This document shows positions 34,801-39,462 of a DNA stretch of 64,000 nucleotides, one piece after another (within the stretch, counting starts at the first letter, position 1; the number at the start of each line of letters is the position of its first letter). The notes under the pieces were generated by a model. It was not told the DNA's origin and did no database searches. It worked only from the letters and a program-made list of their open reading frames with translations. The translations under genes and the position numbers were made by a program. The stretch comes from Nymphaea colorata (Eukaryota; Streptophyta; Magnoliopsida; Nymphaeales; Nymphaeaceae), in contig NW_022204507.1 in the NCBI RefSeq assembly GCF_008831285.2, positions 1,738,001 to 1,802,000 on the forward strand. Direction: 5' to 3'.

Positions 34801-37163
34801 TGATTGTGGCCAAAGAATGCACTTCTTATTTGTAAGTACTGACTGACTGAAGGAAGAGGTCTTCTGATGCTTACTATAACTACAGACTGGCAACTCAGAA
34901 AGATCCTAACATGATAAAAGCATTGATTGCTATGGGTGAGATACTGCTCTCCAAACAGCTGCCGACAGAAGCCAGTGAATATTTCAATTATGCAATTAAC
35001 AAGGTATAAGGTTGTTATTTAGCCTTCTCTGTTTTGTTGCCTTCGATTTCTTGTAGTCAAAGAAAAGCAAAAACACAATGTAGGCTTCTTATTGATTGAA
35101 CAGCATATTACGTTTTGGACCATTACTGTAGTTGTTGTTTTCAATTTTGTAATGAACAGATGAATAATGAGGAAGATGAAGGTATTCTAATCTCAGCGCA
35201 TCTTGGAGCAGGGGTTTCACTGTTTTTACAGGTAAATTTTTTGTTGAAGCCAAATGATCATCTATAAATAGTGCAACTCTCTGGAGAAGGCATACGCAAA
35301 TCCCACTACTGCAAGTAAGCCTGGGCAACGGGCCGGTTCACCGCCGGGCCGGGCCGGCCCGGCCCGATCGGACCCGGGTTCGGGCCGGGAAAAATCTGGC
35401 CCGGGCCGGGCCAGGGCCGGATAGGTCGCCCGGCCTGGCCCGACTCCCCGCCCTCGGGCCTCCGTCCCCCGCTCCCCTCCCTCTCCGCAGTCCGCCCCCG
35501 ACTCCCTCTCCCTCTCCCTTCCCGTTTCCCTCTCCGCTCCCCCTCTCTGCTTTCGCTCCCCCTCTGCTTCCCTCTCCCTCTCTGCTCCCTCTCTCCCTCT
35601 CCCTCTCTGCTCCCACTCCCCCTTTCCTTCTCCTCCCTCTCCCTCTCCGCTTCCCCTCTCCCTCTCCCCCTCTCCCTCCTCCTCCGTCCCCTCCTCCACC
35701 TCCTCCACCTCCGTCTCCCTCCCCCTCCCTCCTCCGTCTCCCTCCCCTCCCCCTCCCCCTCCTCCTCCATCGGAGGGCGACGGGAGGGCGGGGGTCGGGA
35801 GGGGGAAACCCGGAAAGGGAAAGGGGGTCGGGAGGGCGGGGGAAAGGGAGAGGGGAGGGCGGGGCGGGCCCGGGCCGGGCTGAGCGGCCCGACGGGCCGG
35901 ATCGGGCCGGCCCTTACCCTGCCGGGCCGGCCCGGCCCGATGCCTAGGCCTAACTGCAAGTTAAGAATTCCACTACAAACAAGGTTCAGACTTGTGCCTT
36001 TGTCAGTGCCACTCTTTAATCAAGGGTATTGAGGCGTTGAATATGTCCAGTTTGTAGAAGCACTAATTAAATGGCAAATTGGTATAGGCAACATGCAAAT
36101 TCCATATTGGCTGCATTCTATAATGCGAATTGTCTATGAACATGTAGTCTCCTTTCATTTTGGTGCTGCAGGGGAGAAAAATGGAAGGCCTTCTACATTT
36201 AAAAAGAATTCCAGATTTCAAGGAACCGGAAGATCCATGGGGGAAAGCTTGCTACTTCAAGGGCTTAGTTACACTTGCGAGGTAAGTCAAAACTGGATAT
36301 GCACGCAAATACGCACACATGTGCACCCGCATACACACATTCTCACACACATGAAAGCCAAATCTCTGGTGATTTTTGGCAGTCTTATAGCCTCTATTCT
36401 TGGTGAAACTTCTGAATCCCTATGAACTGAGACGTGCATCAGCGTCTCCATCTTCCAAGGACCCAGGGTGGATGCTCATTGTTTCCACCAAGAAAAAAGA
36501 ATAAACACTTTAGGTGGAGTGGTTGGTAGGGAAACTGATATGAGGAGTTCAACACTCTCCTTCATGAGCTCTCCTCTGCATAGTGTTTCAATGAGAAAAT
36601 CACATTACCCTGCTTTCCTCACAAGAGTACATGTAAACCACATAATTGCATAAAGCTTGTTAAAGTATGCAACTTGGTTTGAACAAGAAAATCACATTAT
36701 CTTGCTTCTGAGAACAGCTTCAGTGGGATGCCTTTGGGTCTAGCCTGTGTGTGCAAGTGTTTCCTGCCGCAGGGAATGAACTGGCCTCTGGAATCTTCCT
36801 TGAAACATCAGGATCACCATGGCTGTTTATGGGAAGACCTGTTAATCAACTTGTTGATAGAAAGATCAGGAAATATCCGAAGGGCGGTTGCCTTGCTCCT
36901 CCACTTGAGTGTAGCTCTCTGTTATATCCACCTACCTCAAGGGACATTAGAGATAGGCTTTGTTATCATCTTCATGGCCACATCTTTTCATATCATTACT
37001 TGCACATGAGAAAGTAAACCTGATCATGCTGTTATCTTTTTCTAGTGCTCTGTCGCAAGCGGGTGAGAAAGACGAGGCAATCATGTATCTTCAAATGGCT
37101 GCAGTTTACGATCCTTCTGTCACCAAGTACATCCATGAGATCCAAAAAGAGCATACGCAATAG
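1..37163 (+). CDS. OXA2-type (Oxa1/YidC/ALB3 family) membrane insertase with C-terminal TPR repeats, 14 exons, 5' end outside the window
   Basis: The product should insert proteins into an organelle inner membrane. Plant members of this Oxa1 branch (OXA2a/OXA2b, also named ALBINO3-like protein 2) are Cox18-like, carry TPRs, and are linked to COX2 insertion in mitochondria. Exons: ..181, 1122-1228, 2214-2341, 2473-2544, 14389-14490, 15047-15106, 15242-15307, 15633-15680, 16181-16297, 16396-16451, 34886-35003, 35160-35231, 36172-36281, 37046-37163. All introns are GT..AG and all phases agree, giving about 450 codons after position 3. Counting from there: first membrane segment near residues 62-80 with the groove arginine ([10 protein letters not shown]72); SIRRMSLD near 149-156; the GG-LWFQNLT motif at 163; further membrane segments near 174-192, 217-236 and 239-254; TPR-like helices at 294-351 and 412-445. 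No signal or transit peptide is visible because the N-terminus is upstream. Splice sites are by eye; the exon 3 acceptor is the least certain. Confidence 0.92.
182..1121 (+). other. Intron 1 of the OXA2-type gene
   Basis: AT-rich sequence between a GT donor (182) and an AG acceptor (1120-1121). I see no gene or transposon in it; open frames here lack codon structure and similarity. Confidence 0.75.
1122..1228 (+). CDS. OXA2-type gene, exon 2 (first membrane segment)
   Basis: Encodes [20 protein letters not shown] and the cytosolic/matrix-side QFTTR end. The Arg in LALRIALLP matches the conserved hydrophilic-groove arginine of Oxa1/YidC proteins. The exon is bounded by tacag and gtaagt; it ends in phase 1. 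Confidence 0.9.
1692..1910 (+). repeat. Compound microsatellite and purine/pyrimidine tract in intron 2
   Basis: An (AC)n run of about 36 bases passes into (AT)n, then a second (AT)n run at 1760-1782, a T-run near 1840-1856, and a G-rich stretch (1857-1910) of GGGGG and GGA units. Low-complexity sequence without coding character. Confidence 0.9.
2214..2341 (+). CDS. OXA2-type gene, exon 3
   Basis: Encodes a proline/serine-rich linker followed by LKERDI and [15 protein letters not shown], the start of the second hydrophobic region. The donor at 2342 (cag|gtaata) is clear. The acceptor at 2212-2213 fits the phase but is a weaker AAG, so the start could shift. Confidence 0.75.
2473..2544 (+). 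CDS. OXA2-type gene, exon 4
   Basis: Twenty-four codons in phase 0, with [17 protein letters not shown] and the HQGFDS ending that leads into the Gly-Gly motif of exon 5. These are hallmark residues of the plant OXA2/ALB3-like-2 branch. Intron 4, which follows, is 11.8 kb. Confidence 0.93.
2713..2776 (+). repeat. (CT)n(TA)n microsatellite
   Basis: CT repeats followed by about 12 TA units in intron 4. Open frames across it are low complexity only. Confidence 0.9.
2975..3146 (+). repeat. 5' LTR of gypsy element 1
   Basis: 172 bases ending in ctatca and followed by a primer-site-like tagtatcagaga. Its last 150 bases or so match 7908-8059 with few differences, including the ending gattgatagccttgaag. 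Confidence 0.8.
3171..5638 (+). pseudogene. Gypsy 1 gag-pol remnant (gag, protease, reverse transcriptase)
   Basis: The gag core is visible as [15 protein letters not shown] and [11 protein letters not shown] near 3560-3650, then a [16 protein letters not shown] block near 3790-3840. The aspartic protease active site is [11 protein letters not shown] near 4383-4415. Reverse transcriptase blocks include [13 protein letters not shown] (about 5188-5226), [10 protein letters not shown] (near 5292-5322) and FFDDILVFS (5388-5414), where Phe replaces the usual Tyr of Yx[12 protein letters not shown]-like stretch follows to the 5638 break. Stops and frame changes occur throughout, so no polyprotein can be made. 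Confidence 0.85.
5639..7024 (-). mobile_element. hAT transposon copy A (autonomous-type remnant) inside gypsy 1
   Basis: Begins with the terminal sequence AATGTTGTAAAAAGCGTATC, the terminal motif also found at 7025 and 52848. It carries a decayed hAT transposase on the minus strand and an acidic tail encoded at 5970-6230. The right end is lost where copy B starts at 7025. Arms are rich in the palindromic GTATCG/CGATAC motif. Confidence 0.75.
6370..7022 (-). pseudogene. hAT family transposase remnant
   Basis: Read on the minus strand from 7022 to 6370. [17 protein letters not shown] block is followed by [16 protein letters not shown] and [10 protein letters not shown], typical of plant hAT/DUF659 transposases, then [10 protein letters not shown]. 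The C-terminal dimerisation domain follows at about 6560-6380 ([19 protein letters not shown], then [11 protein letters not shown]). Stops and frame changes interrupt it. A 28-base tandem duplication (about 6717-6772) lies in the coding stretch. The 5' coding part is missing. Confidence 0.8.
7025..7907. mobile_element. hAT-like copy B, non-autonomous
   Basis: Starts CAATGTTGTAAAAAGCGTAT in the same orientation as copy A and shares its arm and the region near 7399-7560 with it (compare 5950-6100). The right portion (7745-7905) is a dense array of GTATCGTACGATAC palindromes. The expected ACATTG right terminus is absent: it joins the gypsy LTR directly at 7908, so the end was probably lost in a deletion. 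Confidence 0.65.
7908..8059 (+). repeat. Truncated 3' LTR of gypsy element 1
   Basis: Matches the 3' part of the LTR at 2975-3146 and ends in the same ctatca, followed by the target duplicate GTCAG. Confidence 0.82.
8390..9720 (+). pseudogene. LINE ORF1 (DUF4283-like, gag-like) remnant, 5' part
   Basis: The stretch from about 9210 to 9690 resembles the DUF4283 region of plant LINE ORF1 proteins: [20 protein letters not shown], then [16 protein letters not shown] and a DKLGFAIL end. The frame is interrupted at 9371 and again near 9690. Removing the MITE at 8533-8890 and one target copy keeps a reading frame open across the site, so the insertion hit coding sequence. Confidence 0.7.
8533..8890. 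mobile_element. 358-bp MITE (hAT-like) inserted in the LINE ORF1
   Basis: Terminal inverted repeats CATTGTCACAAAAAA at both ends, flanked by a perfect 8-bp target duplication GATGGACC (8525-8532 and 8891-8898). An 8-bp duplication fits the hAT superfamily. The interior is AT-rich with many CCCGTTTTAT/ACCCGT units and has no coding capacity. Confidence 0.9.
9713..10500 (+). pseudogene. LINE ORF1 zinc knuckle and basic C-terminal region
   Basis: Contains [15 protein letters not shown], a CX2CX4HX4C zinc knuckle (about 9749-9790), typical of the nucleic-acid-binding end of plant LINE ORF1. A lysine/arginine-rich tail follows in shifted frames up to the ORF2 start region. Confidence 0.7.
10591..13667 (+). 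pseudogene. LINE ORF2 (endonuclease, reverse transcriptase, C-terminal region), broken
   Basis: Starts [14 protein letters not shown], the usual opening of an APE-type endonuclease. The endonuclease block [10 protein letters not shown] and [10 protein letters not shown] lies near 10910-11020. Reverse transcriptase motifs: [16 protein letters not shown] (near 11952-12000), [10 protein letters not shown] and [17 protein letters not shown] (12080-12190), [15 protein letters not shown] (about 12530-12575) and the catalytic FADD (about 12683). After the thumb (ca. 13000) it jumps to a [15 protein letters not shown] block, so the usual zf-RVT region is deleted. Several stops and frame changes make it non-functional. 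Confidence 0.85.
13128..13268 (+). repeat. Tandem duplication of about 70 bp in LINE ORF2
   Basis: The segment beginning ggtagattcaagag and ending actactgaggat occurs twice head to tail, the second copy with four extra bases after gattcaagag. Confidence 0.92.
14389..14490 (+). CDS. OXA2-type gene, exon 5 (Gly-Gly-LWFQNLT motif)
   Basis: Thirty-four codons in phase 0. It encodes [15 protein letters not shown] and [17 protein letters not shown], the third hydrophobic segment and the most diagnostic block of the family. Flanked by tttttcag and gtagtt. Confidence 0.95.
14491..15046 (+). other. Intron 5
   Basis: AT-rich intron with a short (TG)n run at 14993-15011. I see nothing else in it. Confidence 0.8.
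15047..15106 (+). CDS. OXA2-type gene, exon 6
   Basis: Twenty codons, [20 protein letters not shown], phase 0 on both sides, between ttccag and gttagt. Confidence 0.88.
15242..15307 (+). CDS. OXA2-type gene, exon 7 (membrane segment)
   Basis: Twenty-two codons, [20 protein letters not shown] then PQ, a clear hydrophobic segment. Phase 0, with a short 135-bp intron before it. Confidence 0.92.
15633..15680 (+). CDS. OXA2-type gene, exon 8 (membrane segment)
   Basis: Sixteen codons, [16 protein letters not shown], matching the last membrane segment of Oxa1/YidC proteins (QGxLxYWxTN). Phase 0. Confidence 0.93.
15681..16180 (+). other. Intron 8
   Basis: 500-bp AT-rich intron; nothing else seen. 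Confidence 0.8.
16181..16297 (+). CDS. OXA2-type gene, exon 9
   Basis: Thirty-nine codons from [20 protein letters not shown] to VPDELLV. It joins the last membrane segment to the TPR region. This linker is shorter than I expect in Arabidopsis relatives. An upstream AG (16160) is possible, but 16180 fits the family (Q-x-L-KHP). Confidence 0.82.
16396..16451 (+). CDS. OXA2-type gene, exon 10 (first TPR helix)
   Basis: Encodes [18 protein letters not shown] and the first two bases of a Lys codon completed by exon 11, which is 18.4 kb away. The donor is gtattg at 16452. Confidence 0.88.
16452..18090 (+). other. Proximal part of intron 10
   Basis: AT-rich intron sequence without coding signals or a repeat I recognise. 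The transposon-filled part of the intron starts after it. Confidence 0.7.
18091..18212 (+). repeat. Dispersed direct repeat, copy 1 (partner at 34301)
   Basis: The first 60 bases align without gaps to 34301-34360 (shared words ggcatg, aggaat, ttcttgtgatttcttgt). Similarity continues with small gaps through acaggagatt and cctaat. The two copies flank the whole transposon-filled part of intron 10. Confidence 0.75.
18574..18840. mobile_element. Decayed member of the GGGTACGGG hAT-like family
   Basis: Shares the ggtacccatacggg start, the aaaaacttgggta block and the adjoining AT/AC microsatellite with the element at 31705-32916 (compare 31765-31842). Ends are not defined and no target duplication was found. 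Confidence 0.5.
19260..22250 (-). pseudogene. Antisense Ty1/copia pol relic in intron 10
   Basis: On the minus strand, from high to low coordinates: integrase core fragments near 21900-21640 (SDVWGPTPI, then [11 protein letters not shown]), [15 protein letters not shown] near 21580-21510, and [15 protein letters not shown] near 21480-21420. Reverse transcriptase fragments lie at 20569-20351 (DLKQAS). RNase H follows at 19704-19468 ([16 protein letters not shown], then NIEIDQHF). Many stops and frame changes. LTRs not found. Confidence 0.8.
22303..22520 (+). repeat. 5' LTR of the unfamiliar element, followed by a primer site
   Basis: Starts TGTTAG and ends CTAACA, a perfect inverted end. It has a TATA box (tataaataagg, 22361) and is followed after one base by tggtatcagagg (22522-22533), which fits a tRNA-Met primer site. 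Confidence 0.7.
22541..22608 (+). CDS. Start of an unrecognised LTR-element ORF (5' fragment before the copia insertion)
   Basis: ATG only 20 bases after the [22 protein letters not shown], then ILLQ into the insertion site. It runs into 28088 once the copia element and one CTGCA copy are removed, but then meets a stop at about 28114. The larger downstream frame needs a shift. Confidence 0.45.
22609..23088 (+). repeat. 5' LTR of copia A
   Basis: TGTTAAAA...TCTATCA, 480 bases. It contains four or five tandem units of about 47 bases (each with ctcctaggattcta and taat-tccttg), a TATA box tataaatag (22906-22914) and a long (CT)n tract (22976-23032). The tract accounts for most of the length difference from the 3' LTR. 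Confidence 0.96.
23310..24250 (+). pseudogene. Copia A gag
   Basis: Starts [12 protein letters not shown], then [13 protein letters not shown] and [12 protein letters not shown], a copia-type gag (UBN2-like). An in-frame TAA at 23919-23921 interrupts it, after which the same frame continues. The zinc knuckle is [14 protein letters not shown] (CX2CX4HX4C, 24127-24168). The stop is the first of three defects in this element. Confidence 0.88.
24250..25777 (+). pseudogene. Copia A protease and integrase
   Basis: The protease motif [14 protein letters not shown] is at about 24316-24357. A frameshift near 24520 moves to another frame. The pre-integrase zinc region is [14 protein letters not shown] with CSSCGLC. 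The integrase core follows: SDVWGPAPI, then FQCDGGGEY and [18 protein letters not shown] (the D, D and E of the DDE triad), ending with the [10 protein letters not shown] block. A second frameshift near 25760 leads to the reverse transcriptase. Confidence 0.9.
25752..27626 (+). CDS. Copia A reverse transcriptase and RNase H (open)
   Basis: A 624-codon open frame. Motifs: [20 protein letters not shown], then [27 protein letters not shown] and the catalytic YVDDIVITG near 26650, followed by [16 protein letters not shown]. RNase H blocks are [19 protein letters not shown] and [12 protein letters not shown], then [10 protein letters not shown] and [10 protein letters not shown]. The stop lies just after the 3' LTR start (27621). 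It makes cDNA from the element RNA in the particle, but this copy lacks a continuous gag-pol. Confidence 0.93.
   Translation: MMCLKVKIEREQYNRRIWLSENQEDPTQSSSHHENNNEEQSNDAHRYSGLIYSRRLRDRDAHSEEDNMPHLRRSQRIRHPIHRWVSYDSLSLDFQLFIAKVGKEEEPTSFDQASKSHHWRKAMKEEMDALHECGTWEIVPRPHEKNVEGSKWVYKIKYKPDGSIERHKARLVAKGFTQQYGEDYDETFSPVIKMRTIRVIISLVVEYGWRLHQMDVKNVFLHGDLREEVYMEQPPGYTKGDSHAWVCKLRKSIYGLKQASRSWFDSFSCKIQECGFRRCPLDHSLFIYRKENIFTLLLIYVDDIVITGNSEKHIEEAKVLMMQNFKMKELGDLRFFLGVEIDRHNNRLTLTQQKYTLDLLKKSGMSDCKPVGTPSVLNQRLSAQDGELYKDPTQYRSIVGTLQYLTFTRLDIIYVVNQVSQFMHAPTDTHMDAVKRILRYLKGTAGDGLVYGKSENITTGHQLMTFTDADWAGDPDQRKSISGFCIFIGRNLVSWSCRKQKTVARSSTEAEYRCMAAGTAEVTWVRHLLEDIGEKIKTSMLMCDNQSAINIAFNPVQHGRTKHIEINQHFVRQKVEDKEIQPIYVRTDEQVADLFTKGLTKERFWFLKGKLYMVQNHAQLEGGC
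27621..28082 (+). repeat. 3' LTR of copia A
   Basis: 462 bases, nearly identical to 22609-23088. Preceded by a purine-rich ttgagggaggg tract (priming site for plus-strand synthesis) and followed by the target copy CTGCA. Confidence 0.96.
28088..28829 (+). CDS. Unrecognised protein of the unfamiliar LTR element (3' part)
   Basis: The clearest open frame is 28188-28829. It starts in [20 protein letters not shown] (partly upstream of the first ATG), goes through a tryptophan/aromatic-rich stretch ([19 protein letters not shown]), a [10 protein letters not shown] block and an Arg/Gln/Glu-rich helix, and ends in a very basic tail (KKKQIRKG, then [11 protein letters not shown]). A basic tail would suit nucleic-acid binding, but this is inference. 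I know no family for it. A frameshift is needed near 28110 to join it to the start at 22541. Confidence 0.45.
28830..29140 (+). other. Unassigned sequence next to the unknown ORF
   Basis: Short open stretches (for example [20 protein letters not shown], then [15 protein letters not shown]) in + frames suggest the element's coding continues, but I recognise nothing. The boundary with the antisense copia is near 29150. Confidence 0.35.
29150..30355 (-). pseudogene. Copia E gag and protease remnant
   Basis: Begins [19 protein letters not shown], then [19 protein letters not shown]. After a frame change: AAR-type gag blocks [14 protein letters not shown] and [16 protein letters not shown], a zinc knuckle-like [15 protein letters not shown] (last Cys replaced by Tyr), and the protease site [14 protein letters not shown] near 29310. 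Truncated beyond it. Confidence 0.85.
30770..31019 (-). repeat. 5' LTR of copia E
   Basis: On the minus strand it reads TGACGGATATTGG...GTTTCTACA, 250 bases, bounded by TG and CA. Immediately next to it lies TGGTATCAGAGCCA, the classical tRNA-Met primer site. Confidence 0.82.
31190..33120 (+). pseudogene. Copia D RNase H region, interrupted
   Basis: [19 protein letters not shown], then [18 protein letters not shown] and [20 protein letters not shown], with [19 protein letters not shown]. The frame breaks at the element inserted at 31705 (inside [10 protein letters not shown]) and resumes in decayed form at 32925-33120. Confidence 0.87.
31705..32916. mobile_element. 1212-bp hAT-like element of the GGGTACGGG family, inserted in copia D
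   Basis: Terminal inverted repeats CTATGTCACATGGGTACG and CTATGTAACATGGGTACG (one mismatch in 18), flanked by a perfect 8-bp target duplication ATTGCAAA (31697-31704 and 32917-32924). Internal repeats of the GGTACGGGTACC type lie near both ends, with an (AC)n(AT)n microsatellite at 31786-31842. No transposase, so it would need one in trans. Confidence 0.92.
33118..34088. mobile_element. 971-bp GC-rich hAT-like element (GGGCCGGGCC arms), inserted in copia D
   Basis: Terminal sequences TAAGGCTGGGCGTCGGGCC and CAGGGGTGGGTATCGGGCC, with a perfect 8-bp target duplication ATATCTAT (33110-33117 and 34089-34096). Arms are arrays of GGGCCGGGCCGG. The core (33330-33840) is a strand-biased CTCCCT/CCGTCT array. 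Open frames over it (Ser/Pro-rich or Arg/Glu/Gly-rich) only reflect composition. Confidence 0.9.
34115..34300 (+). repeat. 3' LTR of copia D
   Basis: 186 bases, TGTTGACG...CGACAACA, preceded by a polypurine tract. No 5' partner in the window. Confidence 0.8.
34301..34420 (+). repeat. Dispersed direct repeat, copy 2
   Basis: Partner of 18091-18212, beginning exactly where the copia D LTR ends. Confidence 0.75.
34421..34885 (+). other. Distal part of intron 10
   Basis: AT-rich intron sequence leading to the acceptor ctacag at 34885. Nothing else recognised. Confidence 0.75.
34886..35003 (+). CDS. OXA2-type gene, exon 11 (TPR)
   Basis: Completes the split Lys codon, then [20 protein letters not shown] and [18 protein letters not shown], a canonical two-helix TPR unit. 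Donor gtataag at 35004. Confidence 0.93.
35160..35231 (+). CDS. OXA2-type gene, exon 12
   Basis: Twenty-four codons, [20 protein letters not shown] then LFLQ, phase 0, between aacag and gtaaat. Confidence 0.88.
35316..35952. mobile_element. 637-bp GC-rich hAT-like element in intron 12
   Basis: Terminal sequences TAAGCCTGGGCAACGGGCC and TAGGCCTAGGCATCGGGCC, with a perfect 8-bp target duplication ACTGCAAG (35308-35315 and 35953-35960). Same family as 33118-34088: GGGCCGGGCC arms around a CCCTCT core. It inserted into the intron without touching a splice site. Confidence 0.93.
36172..36281 (+). CDS. OXA2-type gene, exon 13
   Basis: Encodes [20 protein letters not shown] and [16 protein letters not shown], then two bases of a Ser codon. 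The block (G..EGLLHL.R....KEPEDP..KA.Y..GLV.L) is specific to the TPR domain of this family. Confidence 0.93.
36282..37045 (+). other. Intron 13
   Basis: 764-bp intron; nothing but AT-rich sequence and short tgcac/acacac runs. Confidence 0.78.
37046..37163 (+). CDS. OXA2-type gene, last exon (TPR and stop)
   Basis: Encodes [20 protein letters not shown] then [18 protein letters not shown] and TAG at 37161-37163. This is the last TPR and the natural C-terminus. Confidence 0.93.
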
Positions 37164-37420
37164 CCCCTTCTGTGGCCGATGGATAATTTTTTCATCTTAT
37201 TTTATATCAATTTATCTGCCTCTTGGTTAACAGGAGGTTATATGATACATCCATGTCCTCTCTTTTATCGGTATTGTATGCCTGCCTCGTGGCCATTTGG
37301 AGGTAACAAGGTTCTGCTGAGCAGCTTGATATTTTGTAGTTAATTCTTTTCCGTTTGTAGTTAGAATAAATTGCCAAGTGTATGATCTGCACAAATAAAC
37401 TTTAACCATGTGTTTATGGC
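37164..37420 (+). terminator. Probable 3' UTR and poly(A) signals of the OXA2-type gene
   Basis: AATAAA occurs at 37365-37370 and 37394-37399, 200-240 bases past the stop, in AT-rich sequence. Either could direct cleavage near 37390-37430. Confidence 0.55.
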
Positions 37421-38190
37421 TTCAGTTTCAGCTTTTGCCAGGTCCGTGATCGATGTACATCTGTAATGGAATATGACGTGTATGTAATCAAATAACATGT
37501 TAACTATTTTCATTAAAGAATTTTCCAAAAATGAGTTCTTAAAGAGATTTGAAAAATTGAAGATAGACGCGGTGTTTCGCATAATCGACACGATTTAGAT
37601 ACCTTATATAAGCTGAGGCAAACGAATAACGTGTACAAATAGTTATATATATATAAAAAGTGAGGATTTCAAAATTGTTTTCTTTTTGGATTATTAGATA
37701 TAAAGAGGTGTAAGAAAAATAGAAAGGCGTAGGAAAGATGCCTTTTTTGTCCTGAAAAGTGGAAAGAAAACGGTTGAGGAAGGCAACTCAAATGGGTTAG
37801 AAAACAAGACTGGGTTAAACCCAACACGAGTGCTATGCGGGTTGATTTGTCTCGTTTTCGGCTTTCACTGTCTCACTCTCCCTTTTATACTTAGTGGTTT
37901 CGATTGGGGGGCGTTTGATGGTTTGGCTAAAATTATAATTCCTCCCTAAACTGGAATGGAATTAGAGTTGTAGATTCGAATTTCATTCCTATTTAAAGGT
38001 CTGGAGATATCATTATAGAATTAAAATGACCTGTTTGACAAAAGAAAAATTAGAAATTTGGGATTAACGAACGTGTTACCCATGGCTTCTTTGAAACACC
38101 TCTTTTGATGAAAGGTATGGGTCTCCTCTTCCAAACGCCCTTCCTTAAACATGCCATCGTGAGGGCATTATAGGTCGAATCTAGCAAACT
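37421..38190. other. Intergenic, with a possible small MITE at about 37917-38132
   Basis: AT-rich. A ggcgtttgatgg start and a ccaaacgccc end form a possible short inverted repeat, but no target duplication was found. No coding signal. Confidence 0.35.
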
Positions 38191-38739
38191 GCAGCTGTGC
38201 AATCGTCACAAAGTACTCGACTTCTTCATCGTCCAAGAAGCCTAGAGTTGAAGTTTTTGTTGAAGATATGGGCATTTCTTTACATTGGTGAGTGTCATAC
38301 TTGTCCAGGAAAGCTAGGCACCATTAATTTCATGAGTCCTACAATCTTGAGTGCTTACAATCCTAATCCCTACAATTTGTTTCCATATTTGCAAAAAACA
38401 AATATCGTTTCGTCTAGTTCTTAATACTTTATGAGAGGGGCCAGATAAAGTGTCATGTCACTTAGACTGGACATTAGTTAATTAGGAGTAAAGACTGACT
38501 AGGGATTAAAATTGCTATCAAATCCCTTCCTACTGTTGCCTTGGACTACAATGTTTTGATAATCAATATTGAGGAAGAGAAAAAAACAAATTGTGATAGG
38601 AGGATTTTCAAGTTTTACAAATATAGGCTTTGTGGATAGCATAAGAAATATTAGTCAGAAAAAGTTCTACTTAGGCTTACAGATGCCACATGATCAGGCT
38701 GATAAAAAAAGTTGGAAACTATTCTAAAAAAAACTAACA

Positions 38740-39462
38740 TCTTAGAGTATCATATTCTTTAGTAATGTTCATGAGAAGTGTCTAAGAAAATTGGAAGGAG
38801 TTCAAAAGGAATATGGTGTTCCACAACTCTTAGGAAGCTGAATAGGAATGCATGCTTAATTATGAGTTGAACATAGAATTGAAGGAGGAATTTTTTTTTT
38901 ATGGAAGTAAAATCTAAAATAAAATGACTTATGGAAGAGGATAAAAATGCCAAGTTGTGTATGCTCAACACAAATGGTAGAAGCATATGAACAAGGTTAT
39001 AATAGTCAATGGGGTAAGCGCAAAAGTCCTAGATTGATGCATGAGGTGGCTATTGGTTGTTTTAGAGATTTCTATAGAGAAGTAAATTAGGGAGAAATCA
39101 AAATTAGTCAGTGTTTATTATGAATAGCAAGAAGGCGCCAGGTTCAAATGAATTTGTTATTCAATTCTACAAACATTTTAAGAAAGGATGTATCAAGGTA
39201 GTGGGAGACTTCTTTGAAGGTCAATCCCATCCTTAAGTCCTAGGAAGCAATTCCAATCAAAGACATTAGGATTACCATACTATGCAATTGTCTATACAAG
39301 ACAATATCTAAAAATCATGATGGGGTGAACAAAGAACAATTTCGTGAAATTCATCAAGAAAGATCTGGGGGCCTTTTCCTTGAATATAATCAACCAAGAT
39401 CAGTTTATTCTTTGCCACAAGATGTTCAATGGTCTCAACAACCATAAAAGACATTCACTATT
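38740..39462 (+). pseudogene. LINE 2 reverse transcriptase relic, left part
   Basis: Heavily decayed L1-like ORF2: ELKEEFF and a MEVKSKIKW-like block near 38880-38930, then KKAPGSNEFVIQFYKHFKKG (39129-39188), like the APGPDGF motif of reverse transcriptase, and a final block with HKRHSLFV. It is cut at 39462 by a solo LTR and continues at 42215. Sequence back to about 38190 may belong to the same relic. Confidence 0.6.

Noticed and set aside
35262-35959. Glu/Gly/Arg-rich minus-strand open frames
   Set aside because: Same reason: low-complexity interior of the hAT-like element 35316-35952 in intron 12.
37917-38132. MITE with CGTTTG ends
   Set aside because: The inverted ends are only about ten bases and no target duplication could be matched, so it is mentioned only as a possibility.
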